Of a stretch of 64,000 nt of DNA, positions 47,766 to 59,400 are shown in pieces (within the stretch, counting starts at the first letter, position 1; the number at the start of each line of letters is the position of its first letter). The position numbers were made by a program, and so were the translations under genes. Under the pieces are notes generated by a model. The model was given only the letters and a program-made list of their open reading frames with translations. It was not told the origin of the DNA and made no database searches. Origin of the DNA: Takakia lepidozioides (Eukaryota > Streptophyta > Takakiopsida > Takakiales > Takakiaceae); NCBI GenBank assembly GCA_030704615.1, contig CM060733.1, forward strand, positions 60,264,001 through 60,328,000, read 5' to 3'.

Positions 47766-48059
47766 TGTGGGCCTGTGCTGGTCTGTGGTGGCCCGTGTTG
47801 ACCTGTGGACGGCCTGTGCTGACTCGTGGAGGCACTGTGGACTGCCTAAGGACTGGCATGTGGTCTGGAAGCCGAATTTTGAAGCTCGTGGAGGGCGGTT
47901 TGAGGAGTATCTTTCATGATAGGTACAGGTGTGGCTATGTTAGGAACTTAGTATTCCAAAACCATAAGCCGCACCAGGTTCTCTCCCGGTTACCTTGTGA
48001 AAGGGGGTTAGGGACATGTTCATGACCGGTTGAGTGTCAACACGGAGGTGCCACTAGTT

Positions 48060-49560
48060 GCTGGGGACAGTGCCGGTTCGAGCACTAGCGATACTAGTGG
48101 GTACACGAGACGAGGTGTGCGGTTTAGGCCACCTTCACCTCCTGTGTCTTCCACGGAAGGTTCTGATTCGGATTGTGAATCAGGAGGACTCATACCGGCG
48201 GTGCAAGTTGTTTCTTTGCCATTGTTGTGGACACAATGGAGGAGATGTATGGAGCTACCAAGGGCCACGAAGGTACTCTGGGGCGGTGGGCACCATCGAG
48301 TTGGATGATTTTATCCAGTTTGATAGTTGGTGTGATTTGCAGCAAATGCGCAATCCACAACTATTTACGCCTTTCATGGCATGGAAGGGGCTGTTTCAGC
48401 ACCTTGAGGGGCCGCCTATGGATGATTACCATGAGTTCAGGCGGGGGCATGAGGTTGAGATCGAGGAGTGGATGTACTGGTCACCCGACTATGTCTCCAT
48501 CACTAGGGGCACTAGAGCCACGAGGGCAGTGGCTACAGCCGCTGCACCGGCAGCTTCAGCAGTAGCAGTGGGACTGGTGGTACAGTAGCTACGACGTCCA
48601 CCCAAGCCACTACCGCACCAGCACTAGCACCCCGTGCCTGCCTTCAACCCTGTTGTGGAGTTCTTCGAAGAGTTGAGAGGAACTACCAAGGGGTGAGACA
48701 GAGAAGTTGCGGAGCTTGCAAGAGTTCCAACGGAAGCCGACCGAGAGCTTGAGGGAGGCTTTCACTCGCATGAGGCGCTTGATAAATGTAACCCAAGGGG
48801 TTACGGAAGCTCGGCAGTCCAATTCTGGTATGGGATATTGGACAAGGAGCTGAGGAGAAGGGTGCGGGATGCAACTCTCCTACAAGCGGCCCAACCCACC
48901 TTAGCAAATGTGTTTTTGCTGGCAGAGCGGATAGAGCTCAACATGGTGGAGGAACGAGTGGTCATGGTGGGATTTGCTAAGGAGACACCACGGGGTAGTG
49001 GTGCTCCTAGCCAACCACTACCTCAACGTGCTCAAGGCAACAAGGGGGCTCAGGTGAAGCTCAGGGAAGGGCAGAGAGGACCTCAGATGCAGGGGTCTCT
49101 CCCTTCATTTGCTGGCCAACAACGGCGGATGTGGTGTGCTGGACATGTGGAGGACCCCATGTCAAGAAGGATTGCCAGAGGGAGGCAAAGGGCCGGCACA
49201 TGCACAGCCTGCACAGTGCAGTGGGCATTGTGGCAAGCACGGGCATGGAGAGGCCCAGTGTTATGGTTTGCATCCTGAGTTGCGCCCAGGCCAGTTCCAA
49301 GGGAACAATGGTGGCCGGGGGCGAGGTGGAGCAGCCCAGAGAGGACGAGGTGGCCAGCCACGAGGTGCAGGCCAAGGCAAGCTCAACATGGCCAAGGACG
49401 CGGAGGTCAGGTGTTTGACCAAGGCATGGCCAACCGGCTTCAGCAGCTAGAGCAGAGGCTCGCTGCCATGGCTACAGCTCAGGTGGTACCGGCTCTAAGG
49501 CCGGATGGTCCACCTCCTGCTCCTGAGGGAGGAGATATGGGAGGCATGGGATTCATGTGT
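48060..49560 (+). pseudogene. Gag of the methyltransferase-bearing gypsy element
   Basis: The capsid region is spread over frames between 48.06 and 48.83 kb (for example VPAFNPVVEFFEELR) and continues in an open frame from 48838 (RRRVRDATLLQAAQPTLANV, LAERIELNMVEERVVM). A basic Gln/Arg-rich linker follows, then the zinc knuckle CWTCGGPHVKKDC (C-x2-C-x4-H-x4-C) at about 49137-49175. A Gly/Arg-rich RNA-binding-like tail (GRGGQPRGAGQG) follows the knuckle. At least three frame changes are needed. Confidence 0.75.
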
Positions 49561-49577
49561 GAGCAGCACTACCACTA

Positions 49578-50560
49578 GTGCAGGTGGAGTCTGCTGCAGC
49601 CGTGACTCGAGGAGCAGCACGAGTTCCTGAGCCACGAGGTGCAGAGGTGGAGTTGGATCCACAGCGTGGGGAGGCAAGCCGTCAGGCTAGGCTTCCTCAG
49701 TCATTCACATTGGCGGAGACAGTGTCGACGCCATCCATGGCACCTAGTTCTCGCCCGACTGTTACCGAGGCGGAGGTTACTATGCCATTGGGGAGAGCTA
49801 CACGGGTAGCACCACTACCTAGTGTTGCCAAGGCTACGGCAGCTAGTGTGCTGCTAGGAGCGGCCACATCTGTGTGCCAGGCTCCATTGTTCTCGGCTAC
49901 CATGATTGCGACGCCGGGGGTAAGACCAGCTGAGGTGTTCAGGCTGGCAGCTACACTCTGTGAGAGTGGGGAGGTTACTTCATCTTCTGCGGAGATAGTG
50001 GGAGGTGTAGTGCCGGAGGGATCCTCGGATTTGAGGGTCAAGACTGCCACGGCGGCGCCATGGCAAGCTGCAGCTGCCAGGTTGATGGAGCTGCCAGCTA
50101 GGCCAGCCATTGAGCGCGCCATGGTGACACCTGGAGTTGTCATGTTAGACAACCAGGATGGCATTTTCTGTTTGAGTGGACCGGCAGGCAAGAGGTACCG
50201 GCCACTGCGGGTCTTGTTGGACTCGGGAGCTCAGCCATTGATGCTGGGCAGAGCTGCTATTGCAGGCTTGGGCCTCACGGAGGCGGATATGGAGCCTTGT
50301 CCTTTCCAGATACAGACGTCTCTGGGAGGATCGAGCAGGCTCGGGGCATGACACGGCGTGAGTTGGCTATCAGACTACGGCCGGATCACCCTACAGATGG
50401 CTCAGTGATGCGAGCCAAGGCCATTGTGACAGACGCGGTCTCATACGATGTCCTGGTTGGTGGGCAGTGTTGTACCCATGGGCTTCACCCTGGATTTTTG
50501 GGAGGAGTCAGCTTCCTATAGGCCTGCATGGCAGTCAGGGGAGGGCCGGCGTGTGCAGCT
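49578..50560 (+). pseudogene. Retropepsin region of the methyltransferase-bearing element
   Basis: A long Ala/Thr/Val-rich linker (257-codon frame from 49578) leads to the protease domain. RVLLDSGAQPLMLGRAA carries the catalytic Asp-Ser-Gly near 50219. The flap and C-terminal parts follow in another frame (AIVTDAVSYDVLVGG, then MGFTLDFWEESASYRP). DSG instead of DTG is tolerated in retropepsins. Confidence 0.75.
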
Positions 50561-50879
50561 CCCTGTGACGTTCATAGGAGGAGTTGCGGTTGCCCAGCGA
50601 GGCAAGATGCCGACACTAGCAGCATTCACAGCGGCAGTGAGTTGGCCTAGAGAGTTGCTTGAGGGCAATGCTCATTCAGAGGATGTACCACCTCCGGGAG
50701 AGCAGGATGACATGTATGGTATGGCGGAGTTGCCTACCATGGTTGCTCAGACTCCATTGTGGGGCACGAGCAAGGATTTGCAGCGGGATGCTGATCGACG
50801 GGTGCAACAAGCCTGGTGGAGGCTTTTGTACCGTCAGGAGAGGAGGAGAGTGCGGGGATTGCACCAGGACCACCTCAGT

Positions 50880-51790
50880 TGTCTCCATTGGACACCACAC
50901 CTATTGTGTGGCAGTATCCGGATGAAGGCATTTGTCTTCTGGACTTGTTTGGCGGGATCAGCACCGGATTGGCTGCTGTGTTACAGGCAGGTGTACGAGT
51001 TCGGCGTTACCTGTATGTGGAGAGGGATGAGACTGCACGACGCGTTTCACTTCGCCATGTTGCTCAGTTGGTGCAGCGGTACCCTGAGTTGTTGTCGGTG
51101 TCTGCAATTCGTGGATATCAGCAGGCCTTGCCAGCAGACATTTCGTTGCTGGGGGCGCAGGATTGGAGCGGGTTGGCTCCATTGATCTGGTAGTGGCAGG
51201 TTGGCCCTGCCAAGGGCATTCATCAGCCGGGCATGGCAATGGATTGCGAGACTCGAGGTCGGGTCTGTTTTGGGAGATGGTGCGGTTTTTGCGCCACTTG
51301 CAGCTTCATCAAGCTGTATCTCCAGCATACATCTTGGAGAATGTGCCACTGATGGGCGATTCTCGGGCCAGGGTGATGGCCAGTGTGCATCAAGTCCGGT
51401 CGTGGCTTGGGTCAGCAGTGTTGCTAGATGCAGCTACAGTGGGGTCACGGCTCATCGTCCACGGCTATGGTTGGACTAACTTGATGCCACCCGCACTGCT
51501 CAAGCGTGCATTTGATGGGTGCAGCGGCCAGCACATCTCACAGTGGATAACATTCTGGACACAGGAGGCTCACTGCTCAGCTTCCCAGGATCGCATGCTT
51601 TCCGGGATAGTGGACCTGGCCTCCTGTGGGATGCTCAGTTGCAGCAGTTAGTGGAGCCTAATGCTGACGAGCGTGAGCGGGCAATGGGTTTACCACTGGT
51701 ACCACGGCGGTGTCGTCTCTTTCTGAGGCATCACGTCGTCAAGTGTTGGGGCAAGCAATGGATCTCAATTGCTTGACCTGGATTATCAAG
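50880..51790 (+). pseudogene. Cytosine-5 DNA methyltransferase domain inside the gypsy polyprotein
   Basis: Ordered C5-methyltransferase motifs are present. Motif I, the S-adenosylmethionine loop, is LLDLFGGISTGLAAVLQAGV at about 50935, followed by a motif II-like YVERDETARR. Motif IV with the catalytic Cys is VVAGWPCQGHSSAG near 51190-51230. Motif VI is YILENVP at 51331-51348. A motif VIII-like AHRPRLW lies near 51450. Distal motifs IX-X appear as NADERERAMG near 51665 and RRQVLGQAMDLNC near 51735-51770. The domain is of usual size for a small C5-methyltransferase (about 280 residues). Frame changes near 51170, 51440 and 51690 inactivate this copy. The DLFGGI and PCQ/ENV spelling recalls DNMT3-like enzymes. 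It is placed between protease and RT. Confidence 0.88.
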
Positions 51791-52099
51791 CTTGGCTCTG
51801 GCTAAGCAACGCAGAGTGCGAGTACACTTCCCTCAATGGTCTCTCTGCCTACCGAACGGTACAGGCAGTGAGTGGGGCGAGCATTGAGGACCACGGGGTG
51901 CATGCATCCATGCACACGTGGGAGTGCTGGAGGTTCAGAGGGAGTTGGCAGCCAAGGCGGCTGTGATAGGGATGAGGTTGGGGATTCTTCTCGGGTTGAG
52001 GAGGTCCTCAAGGATGAGATGATGGGGCAGGATGAGGCCTTGTCATTGACTGAGCAGGTAGGGAGTACTGCTCAAGAGGTTGCAGCATAGCAACCACGG

Positions 52100-53575
52100 G
52101 ACGCGTCCTCTACCTCTAAGCCCACTGGACTTAAGGTTGCAGTTACGGAGGACAATTGGGAGCCTGACATTGGACCCATTGTCACCGGAGGAGAGAGACG
52201 ACGTATACGGCGGTTCCTGAGGGCTTACAGGAATTGCTTTGCCTTCAGTTTGAAGGACTTGGGAGCACTGAAGGGTCAAGAGATCCGTATTGAGTTGGCC
52301 ACTGACACGCCAATCTTTCGGAGACCCTATAGATACAGTGACATGGAGAGGTCTTTGATTCAGATGAGGACTCAAGATCTCTGGGAGGCAGGTTTGGTGG
52401 AGCTCTCTGGTGGAGAGTATGCTTCAGCCACAGTGATGCCAGCCAAGAAGGATGTCTATGGCAATTGGACGGAGAGACGTATGTGCGGTGATTACCGGCC
52501 TGTAAATCGTCAGACCAAGTCCGATAAGTATGCCATGCCAACACCAGAGGAGATCTTTGATGCCATCGGGCATGCTAAGGCCTTTAGCACTTTGGATTTA
52601 CGATCCGGATATCACCAGTTGCCAATCAAGGAGGCGGACAAGCAGAAGACGGCATTCTGGGGGATCAATGAGCACGGCAAGGATTGCCTATATCAGTGGC
52701 GGTTCTTACCATTTGGGCTTAAGAATGCTCCTGCAGAGTTTCAGAGAGTCATGGATAGGATTCTAGCAGGGGTGGACTTTGCTCGGTGCTACATAGATGA
52801 CATCATCATCTTTAGTGTTACGATGGAGGAGCATGAGAGACACCTTCAGGTGGTATTGGAGCGCTTGAGAGCGCACGGATTGAAGTTGCATCCGGGGAAG
52901 TGCAAGTTTTTCCACAACCAGATTGAGTATCTGGGTCACATGATATATCCTGGAGGATTGGGGGTACAGCAGACTAAGGTAGAGGCCATTGCACAAATTC
53001 CACGCCCCACGGATGTGAGCCGAGTTCGAGCTTTCATGGGGTTGGCAAACTATTATAGACGGTTTGTCAAGGGATTTAGTACCATTGCAAAGGCTCTAAC
53101 CAAGCTGACCAAGGTGGACCAGGAGTGGCAGTGGGAAGATGAGCAGGAACGAGCTTTTCAAGAGCTCAAGGCGAGGTTGACCTCGGCGCCTATCTTGAGA
53201 CGACCTATCAGGGGGCGTCCCTTTCAGCTGCATACGGATTGGAGCATGCTGGGGCTTGGAGCGGTGCTCACACAGGTGGATGATGAGGGAAGAGAGTTCG
53301 TAGTGGCTTACGCTAGCCGCTCGAACAACGCTGCAGAGGCTAAGTACAGCTCATATGAGGGAGAGTGCTTAGCTGCAGTGTGGGCCGTGGCACACTTCAG
53401 GTGCTATCTATACGGCAATCTTTTCACCCTTGTCACGGATCACCAGCCACTCAAGTGGTTGATGGAGTCAGACAAGCTTACGGGGAAGCTTGCACGGTGG
53501 GCACTTATACTCCAGGAGTATGACTTTCAGGTTGTGCATCGACCGGGTTTGTCAATCGGGATGCGGATGGATTGA
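52100..53575 (+). CDS. Reverse transcriptase and RNase H of the methyltransferase-bearing element
   Basis: This is the longest frame in the window, open for 441 codons from about 52250, with family sequence starting slightly upstream. RT blocks: SGGEYASATVMPAKKDVYGN, FSTLDLRSGYHQLPI, FLPFGLKNAPAEFQRVMDRI and the catalytic YIDD at 52789-52800. The thumb includes RAFMGLANYYRRFVKGFS. RNase H follows with QLHTDWSMLGLGAVLTQV, VVAYASRSNNAAEAKYSSYE and VTDHQPLKWLM. In RNase H the first acidic residue is in HTDWS, as in gypsy. The domain is free of stops, unlike its neighbours. Codon choice resembles the surrounding element. Confidence 0.92.
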   Translation, partial: DASSTSKPTGLKVAVTEDNWEPDIGPIVTGGERRRIRRFLRAYRNCFAFSLKDLGALKGQEIRIELATDTPIFRRPYRYSDMERSLIQMRTQDLWEAGLVELSGGEYASATVMPAKKDVYGNWTERRMCGDYRPVNRQTKSDKYAMPTPEEIFDAIGHAKAFSTLDLRSGYHQLPIKEADKQKTAFWGINEHGKDCLYQWRFLPFGLKNAPAEFQRVMDRILAGVDFARCYIDDIIIFSVTMEEHERHLQVVLERLRAHGLKLHPGKCKFFHNQIEYLGHMIYPGGLGVQQTKVEAIAQIPRPTDVSRVRAFMGLANYYRRFVKGFSTIAKALTKLTKVDQEWQWEDEQERAFQELKARLTSAPILRRPIRGRPFQLHTDWSMLGLGAVLTQVDDEGREFVVAYASRSNNAAEAKYSSYEGECLAAVWAVAHFRCYLYGNLFTLVTDHQPLKWLMESDKLTGKLARWALILQEYDFQVVHRPGLSIGMRMD

Positions 53576-53654
53576 GTCGCAATCCATGCATGAGCCAGCA
53601 GGATGACACTGGAGCTCGGTGGCATGGTGAGACGGACGAGGAGATGGTGCCGGG

Positions 53655-55071
53655 ATGGCACGCATCTGCATTTTGTGTATCTTGGCATCGGGAGGTCAGA
53701 TTGGACCTACAACAGGGATGACTGTAGACGGAGTGTCTGAGGACCCTGAGGCTAGTGATGAGCTAGGTGGTGCCAGAGATATACATGAGGATTCGGCTGT
53801 GTTGGACTACCTCCGCACGGGAGACACGGCAGCCATTGTGACTGCCAGGGAGAGGGATCGGATCCTGCAACGAGCCAAGAGGTTCAAGTGGGAGGGGATA
53901 CACCTACTTCGAGTGTGGGAGGATGGTCGGGGTGAGGATTGTGCCTCACCCCCACACAGCGTGCACGGTTAGTGCGGCATGCCCATGAGGAGTTGGGGCA
54001 TTTTGGAGTGCGACGCACTCACAGTTTATGCAGGGGCAGTATTGGTGGCGTGGTATGCATACAGAGGTGCAACAGTTCGTGGCTAGGTGCATGGTGTGTG
54101 ACAGGGTGCGTGCTTCATTCAACGCCCCTACACCACAGTTGCATCCTTTACCAATCATGGGATTGGGCTACAGGTGGAGTCTTGACTTCGCAGGACCGTT
54201 GCCACTGACTATGCGCCACCACAGATATGTATTTGGTGATGGGGCACTTCTCCAAGTGGATTGAGTTGGTTCCATTGCCTGACAAGGCTAGTGAGGGGGC
54301 TGCGTATGCATTCTTGGATCGTGTGCTTAGCCGATTTGGTGCTCCAGCTGAGGTACTCACGGACCAAGGGAGAGAGTTCTTGGGGGAGTTTCAGGCTTTG
54401 TGTGATAAAGCCTTGATAGACCACCGCACCACTTCTCGGGATCATCCTGAGGCCGATGGCTTAGCAGAGAGAGTTGTTCAGACGGTGAAGAGGGGTTTGC
54501 GCAAGTATGGCTTGCAGAAGGGACACCTAGGAGATTGGGATCTTCAGGTTCCTTGGTTAGCCATGGGCTACAGGTTCAGCAAACAAGCATCACTTGCCTC
54601 CTTCTCACCATATTTCCTTCTCTTTGGCCGAGAGCCGGATTTGCCTGCAGCCATTCGTAGGGACACTGCTCAAGTCCTTAACCTTGACGACCGGACGTGT
54701 GGGTACGTGCATGTGATCAGCGTGCAGAGTTGTTCAAGAAAGTCATGCCCATGGCTTTTGAGAACCTTGCCATTGCACAGCACCGTGATACGTTGAGGTA
54801 TGCCACTATACGTGGTGGAGGATATCGTCCTGGGGTTCGGAGGTTTAGCCCTGGTGACTATGTTTATTTGCAGCAGACTGCTCCTACGACTCTGGATGTT
54901 ACTGCAGGGCGTGTTATTCTGAGGGTTCGAGAGTGTTGCCCTCAGGGTCCTGATCTTGGAGGTCGGGATGGCATGACTTGGAAGGACCATGTGCGTAATT
55001 GTGCGCCATGTCACCTTCCCAATGTCGATGCAGAGTTGACCCAAACTTGGCAGTGGTACCTGCAGGTTTGA
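53655..55071 (+). pseudogene. Integrase of the methyltransferase-bearing element
   Basis: The zinc domain begins RLVRHAHEELGHFGVRRTHS and continues in another frame with QYWWRGMHTEVQQFVARCMV. The core carries the three acids: Asp in WSLDFAGPLPL, Asp in AEVLTDQGREFLGEF, and Glu in HPEADGLAERVVQTVKRGL. PYFLLFGREPDLP ends the core. The C-terminal domain (54740-55060) has GDYVYLQQTAPTTLDVTAGR and DHVRNCAPCHLPN, a GPY/F-like module. Frame changes occur near 54010, 54235 and 54720. Confidence 0.85.
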
Positions 55072-55212
55072 GGTGCATGCTCTGTGGGTCTGCCAAAGGG
55101 GCAGCCACCATGCTGGTGTGTGATCGATGCTCAAGGGGTTGGCATATGGGATGCTTGATACCACCTCTTGAGAAGGTTCTGACGGAGATTGGTTGTGTCC
55201 ACACTGCTTGGG
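55060..55212 (+). pseudogene. PHD zinc finger at the end of the gypsy polyprotein
   Basis: The Cys4-His-Cys3 pattern reads CMLCGSAKGAATMLVCDRC, GWHMGCLIPPLEKV and, after a one-base frame change near 55180, GDWLCPHC. All eight zinc ligands are present, together with the conserved Trp two residues before the last Cys pair. PHD fingers read histone H3 tails, modified or unmodified. Its position after integrase is where chromodomains occur in chromoviruses, so it is likely a targeting module. Confidence 0.85.
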
Positions 55213-55487
55213 ATAGTGGCAGTGGACATGACTGGAGGCAGCTAACAAGACATGGGAGGCCAAGCTCATAGGAGTCAATACATGAGATCCCAAGCTCAAG
55301 TTCACAGGTTGCAAGACGGTGACTAACGATGGGGCAACTCTTGCACCCGGCCTCTTGATCTATCGAGTTTGAGTGTAGTAGGGATAGTGGTGGAGGACTT
55401 AGTGAGGCTATGGTCACTATCACATCTTGTGGCTACCTGGACTTAGAGGGACCTAAGCACCAGCTAGGGGGGCTATTGTGTGGACTA

Positions 55488-55595
55488 GTGACTGCCATAG
55501 TGGGCAGCATAGTGGCAGCCTAGTGACTGACTAGTTGTAGCCTAGTGGTTGGATTAGTGGTTGGACTAGTGGTGGACTAGTGGTATACTAGTGTG
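55488..55595. repeat. ACTAGTG-rich tandem stretch in the likely 3' LTR
   Basis: GACTAGTGG, GATTAGTGG, CCTAGTGAC and TACTAGTG units follow each other with spacings of about 10-15 bases. It starts soon after the polypurine-like run at 55466. Confidence 0.7.
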
Positions 55596-55636
55596 TGGTG
55601 TGCACATGTGTTGTGTGGTTTTGGACAGCGATGTAG

Positions 55637-56416
55637 TTGTGTAGCGATATGTATGTGCACGACAAGTTGAACCGCCATTGTGAGGACATAGGTTGCAAGG
55701 GCACCATTCCACCGAATTTCAAGCCATGGCCCATACCGGTATCGCAGAAAGCTAAAGATGAGGTTGTTTTCAATAGCCGCGGCGCCAACGGTACTGGCGG
55801 ACTGCTGGAAGGATGCAACTAGGCAGTCTGGAGGAAGTGCCTATGCATCCCCGCAAGCAAAAACTCAGTGATGGGGCAAAAAAAAAGTGGGAGCGAAAGC
55901 AGCAAGGTCTGCTCGCGATGCAAACCTGTCAGTCCTGCAGGGGGGTCCGTCCGAAGTGTGTCAGGTAGGCTCTGCTCAGGATGCAAGCATTGCGGGCCTA
56001 CATGGGAGTCCGCCCGATGCGCGCCGGACCAGAAGGTCCCGGTAGATGCCGATGTTCAGCCCCGCCGGTCTACCGAGCGTACCGACAACATCATCCAAAA
56101 TAATGACTTCGAAGGGCAAGGTCCACTGTCTAGTGCAGTGGATATTGCCTTATCTGAGAGGACAAACTTGGACATGCTCATAGACAGCCTCGACGACAAC
56201 ACCTCTCTTGCCCACACCGCCCAGGAGACCCAGCAGCCTGGTCTGCGGGTTGGGCAGACCGAAGATATGGGACCTGAAAAGACCACCCACAAGTCTACTG
56301 GTCCAGCCTGCCCGGGAACGTTGCACCTACTTTGGTTTGGCATTCTCCCACCAATCTGCCCACCCCAAGACGATCCGCAGTTCTTCCCCTTTTTCTTCAG
56401 ATATGTGCAGACATGA
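55637..56416 (+). CDS. Cys-rich open frames at the start of the Ulp1-type locus
   Basis: Two frames follow each other. The first (55637-55822) reads NRHCEDIGCKGTIPPNFKPW. The second (55868-56416) begins KVCSRCKPVSPAGGSVRSVS and GRLCSGCKHCGPTW, a two-fold internal repeat, and then becomes acidic and polar. They may be upstream exons of the Ulp1-type gene that continues to 62 kb, or remnants of another gene. No splice link was established. Confidence 0.35.
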
Positions 56417-59400
56417 CGGATAACATCAAGTATTCGGGAAGCCGATGCCATGCGTGATGGCGATGCGGGCAACATACTTGACGAGGTAATGCTATCAAAC
56501 CATTCCTGCAATTTTATGCATTTTTTTGGGACTACTGTCGATTAGTCTGTTGAAGTTCAGCAGACTATGCACGTCCATAGTTCATGACATGCTTATTCTA
56601 CCCCAGTCTCTGGAGTCTGCTAAAGGCAGTGGTCTGCTCATTGCCATGGTCTTGCTGAGTCTTGTGGTCTGCTCAGAGATCTTAGAGCTCCGAATGCCCT
56701 CACAATCGTGTGTGTTTTGCTGCATAGCTGCCAGCTCCCGTATGAACCGACTTGTGGTGAAGCCGACAGACCTATTTCTTGTGTTGTCGCGTAGTCTGCT
56801 CATCTTCACCAGACTGTATACGTCCATAATTAGGTCTTCTGAAATGTTTTTGTCTGCTGAAGTCTGCTAAGATATGAGTGTCTGCTAAATATCATGGTCT
56901 GCTGAGTATTGTGGTCTGCTGAATGTGGATTGTGGGTTGCTGATGGTCTGTTGATTGTCTACTTAGTGTCATTAAATTCAGTCAGTCCAATGGATTCGGT
57001 CTGTCCGATGAAGCTCATTTGTCTTTTGCTGCACAACACACTGCTCAGTCTATTTGCAAAGTCATGTCAACTTGGTGGACACCACGTCAGGAACCTCCTT
57101 TGCAAGTGCGTGAGGTGCGGCTTGAAGTGCAGCGGGTTCATGAGTACATTTTGATGAAATACCCCGGATCAGCAGCCGCCATAGACAAACTTGACACGGA
57201 GTTGGCAGGTCCCCTCCAGCAGACCGCTGACTTCATCACTCCTCAGGAGACCACAGCAAACCACGACAGACCTCAAGAGACCCCAACAGACCTCATCACA
57301 CTAAAGCACAGTGAAGCACACGCCAACAATCATGAGCAGGACTCCTCGCACCTGGGCAGACCGAACCATGCCTCAGCAGACCTCATACCTGAGACTGGGC
57401 CAATTGGACAGGGTGAAGACTATGCCCATTTCCCCTCCACTGTGGGCATTTTTGGGGTGTGGAGATCGCCGTTACCGTGGGCGCCGAAGAACGAGAGGAT
57501 CCTACACTTCCCCGCTTCAGGATTGGTTACACAAGTGCCCATGTGGACTGGTACAGTGACCTGCACCACATTGTAACGGGCCGGAGGTGGCCCTTTGTCC
57601 CTTATCTCTATTCCATGGAGTATACTACGGAAGAAGCCAACCATGTTCTGGAGCAAGCAGGGAAAGTTGCTATTTCTTCTTTGAGTGAAGTAAATGAACC
57701 GCCACTCCTTGTTCAGATCCTCCTTATGGATGACCCTCGCCCGGAGGAGTTGCGGCATATGGCTATGGCACACCCAACGTTTGGTGTCCGCAAGAAGCAC
57801 TTGTCCGCAGTGACTGCGGTCCACTTCGACCGGATGGCATCATCGTTCCTGCAGCATCGGTGGATGCAGTTTGGAAATTTCACATCATCACAAGAAGTTG
57901 CTGAAGGACTTGCCCACTCTTCGGCAAGACTTCCTACATGGATCACAGGCAGGAGAGTCTGTTACAGACGGATCACAAGCACGAGAGTCTGTTGTAGATG
58001 AGACTATGTTGTGGTTCTCGTATGTAATAGAGCTTGTTGTCTTTGACATTGTCTTGCTCAAACCAGACATGTTCAGAGTATTGTGGTCTGGCTCGCCACA
58101 TCACGGCCACAGTTCCGCGCTTGCCCACCTTGATTCCGCACTGCTGGACCGCCAAATTAAAGACATCGGACTTGTTGGAAATCTGCTGGAAGGTACTCGC
58201 GCGCTGCTCTATCTCATTCACTGCTCCCCCCCCCCCCCCGCCAATCCTCCACCGCATTTGTTTATATCATTTTTTGTGTTCCATGCAGGGCGGACAGCGG
58301 GACCTGGAAATCGCATGCTGAGTGCTTTCGACTCCCTTGCCAGGGCTGCCAGAGAGGTTGTCCTAGCTGTGCAGGGTCATGAAACCAGGGGACTGTCCGT
58401 AAGGCTGGCCAGGTCCGGCAGGCTGGGGGGAGGTCTCAGGGGACTGCCGGGGATTTTCAGCGGACTGGTATGCAGACTCAGCAGACTAGTTTGGAGTCTC
58501 AGCAGACTGGTATGGAAATTGAGCAGACAAGACATGTCATGGAGCAGACTACCTTGGGAAATTAGTAGACTACCGTGGAGTCTCGAGACGCCTGTGACCA
58601 GGAGACTCGCAAACAGACTGAACAGAAGACTCAGGATGACACTGAAAAGAACACTCCCATTGCGAAACAACATTGCCAGAAGACCCAGAAGACCTCACAG
58701 TAGACCTCAGTGGAGTCTGCTGAACAGTACCCTCCCAAGACTGTCCTCCACGACTTGCCCACAACATTTGTTACTGAGTCTGTTATAACGGGACAGTGGC
58801 ACATTCAACGGCCTAACCAACAGTGGATGTCTGAGCATTTGACCCAATTGAAATGGACATCATCTGCCCAACCCAACTTCTTAATGTCTGCCAACCCTTT
58901 GTCAACGGTGCCAGAATCAACTTTCCCCGCCGGATAAGTTCACCCACATACTTTAGCCCACACGATGTAACTATAATCTCGATAAATCCTTAGTATCCAT
59001 CATCCCGTATGACTTTTGAGCTTAGCCCTGTCTTTGTTCGTTCACTGGCGAGAGTCATCGATGAATTTGAAGTGAGCGAACCGACCTGTAGACCAATAAA
59101 CCGCATCATAGACCTTACAGCAGAATCCGATGAGAGAATTCAAGCCAACCCGGCCCTACATGTCTCTGATTGCACCCTTCCCACCGCTTTCAACCCCGAG
59201 TCTGTTCTATCAGCAGACCCTTAAAACTTACTTGATGGTGAAATTGATAGTCTGCTGGTGCGCCTACAAGACCAGAACCACCGTAGGGCAGAGCAGGACA
59301 GGCAGCAGACTAACAAAACTGCCAATGGGAGTGCACAGACGACCAGAGAGGAGACTACGGTGGACACTGTAGAGTACACTAGCAAGGAGACTAACCGGGA

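Larger units (their letters stand above)
48000..55620 (+). mobile_element. Ty3/gypsy retrotransposon with DNA methyltransferase and PHD finger
   Basis: The order is gag with zinc knuckle, retropepsin, cytosine-5 methyltransferase domain, reverse transcriptase/RNase H, integrase, PHD finger, then a polypurine-like TAGGGGGGCT near 55465 and a TG start of a likely 3' LTR. RT precedes integrase, as in Ty3/gypsy. The RT/RNase H frame (441 codons) is still open, while gag, methyltransferase, integrase and PHD parts are split by frameshifts. LTR limits could not be fixed: no clear 5' partner of the 3' terminal sequence was found before 48 kb. Confidence 0.85.

Noticed and set aside
46989-47859. Minus-strand frames encoding Pro/Ser/His/Gln repeats
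   Set aside because: They are translations of the GGGCTGTGAC minisatellite and have no start context or homologous domain.
47750-48000. 5' LTR of gypsy element 2 ending just before gag
   Set aside because: A few ACTAGTG and GTGGACTG words resemble the 3' end, but no continuous match to 55.47-55.62 kb was found, so no LTR was called.
49697-50191. Minus-strand frame of 164 codons in gypsy element 2
   Set aside because: Antisense of the Ala/Thr-rich linker before the protease; composition effect.
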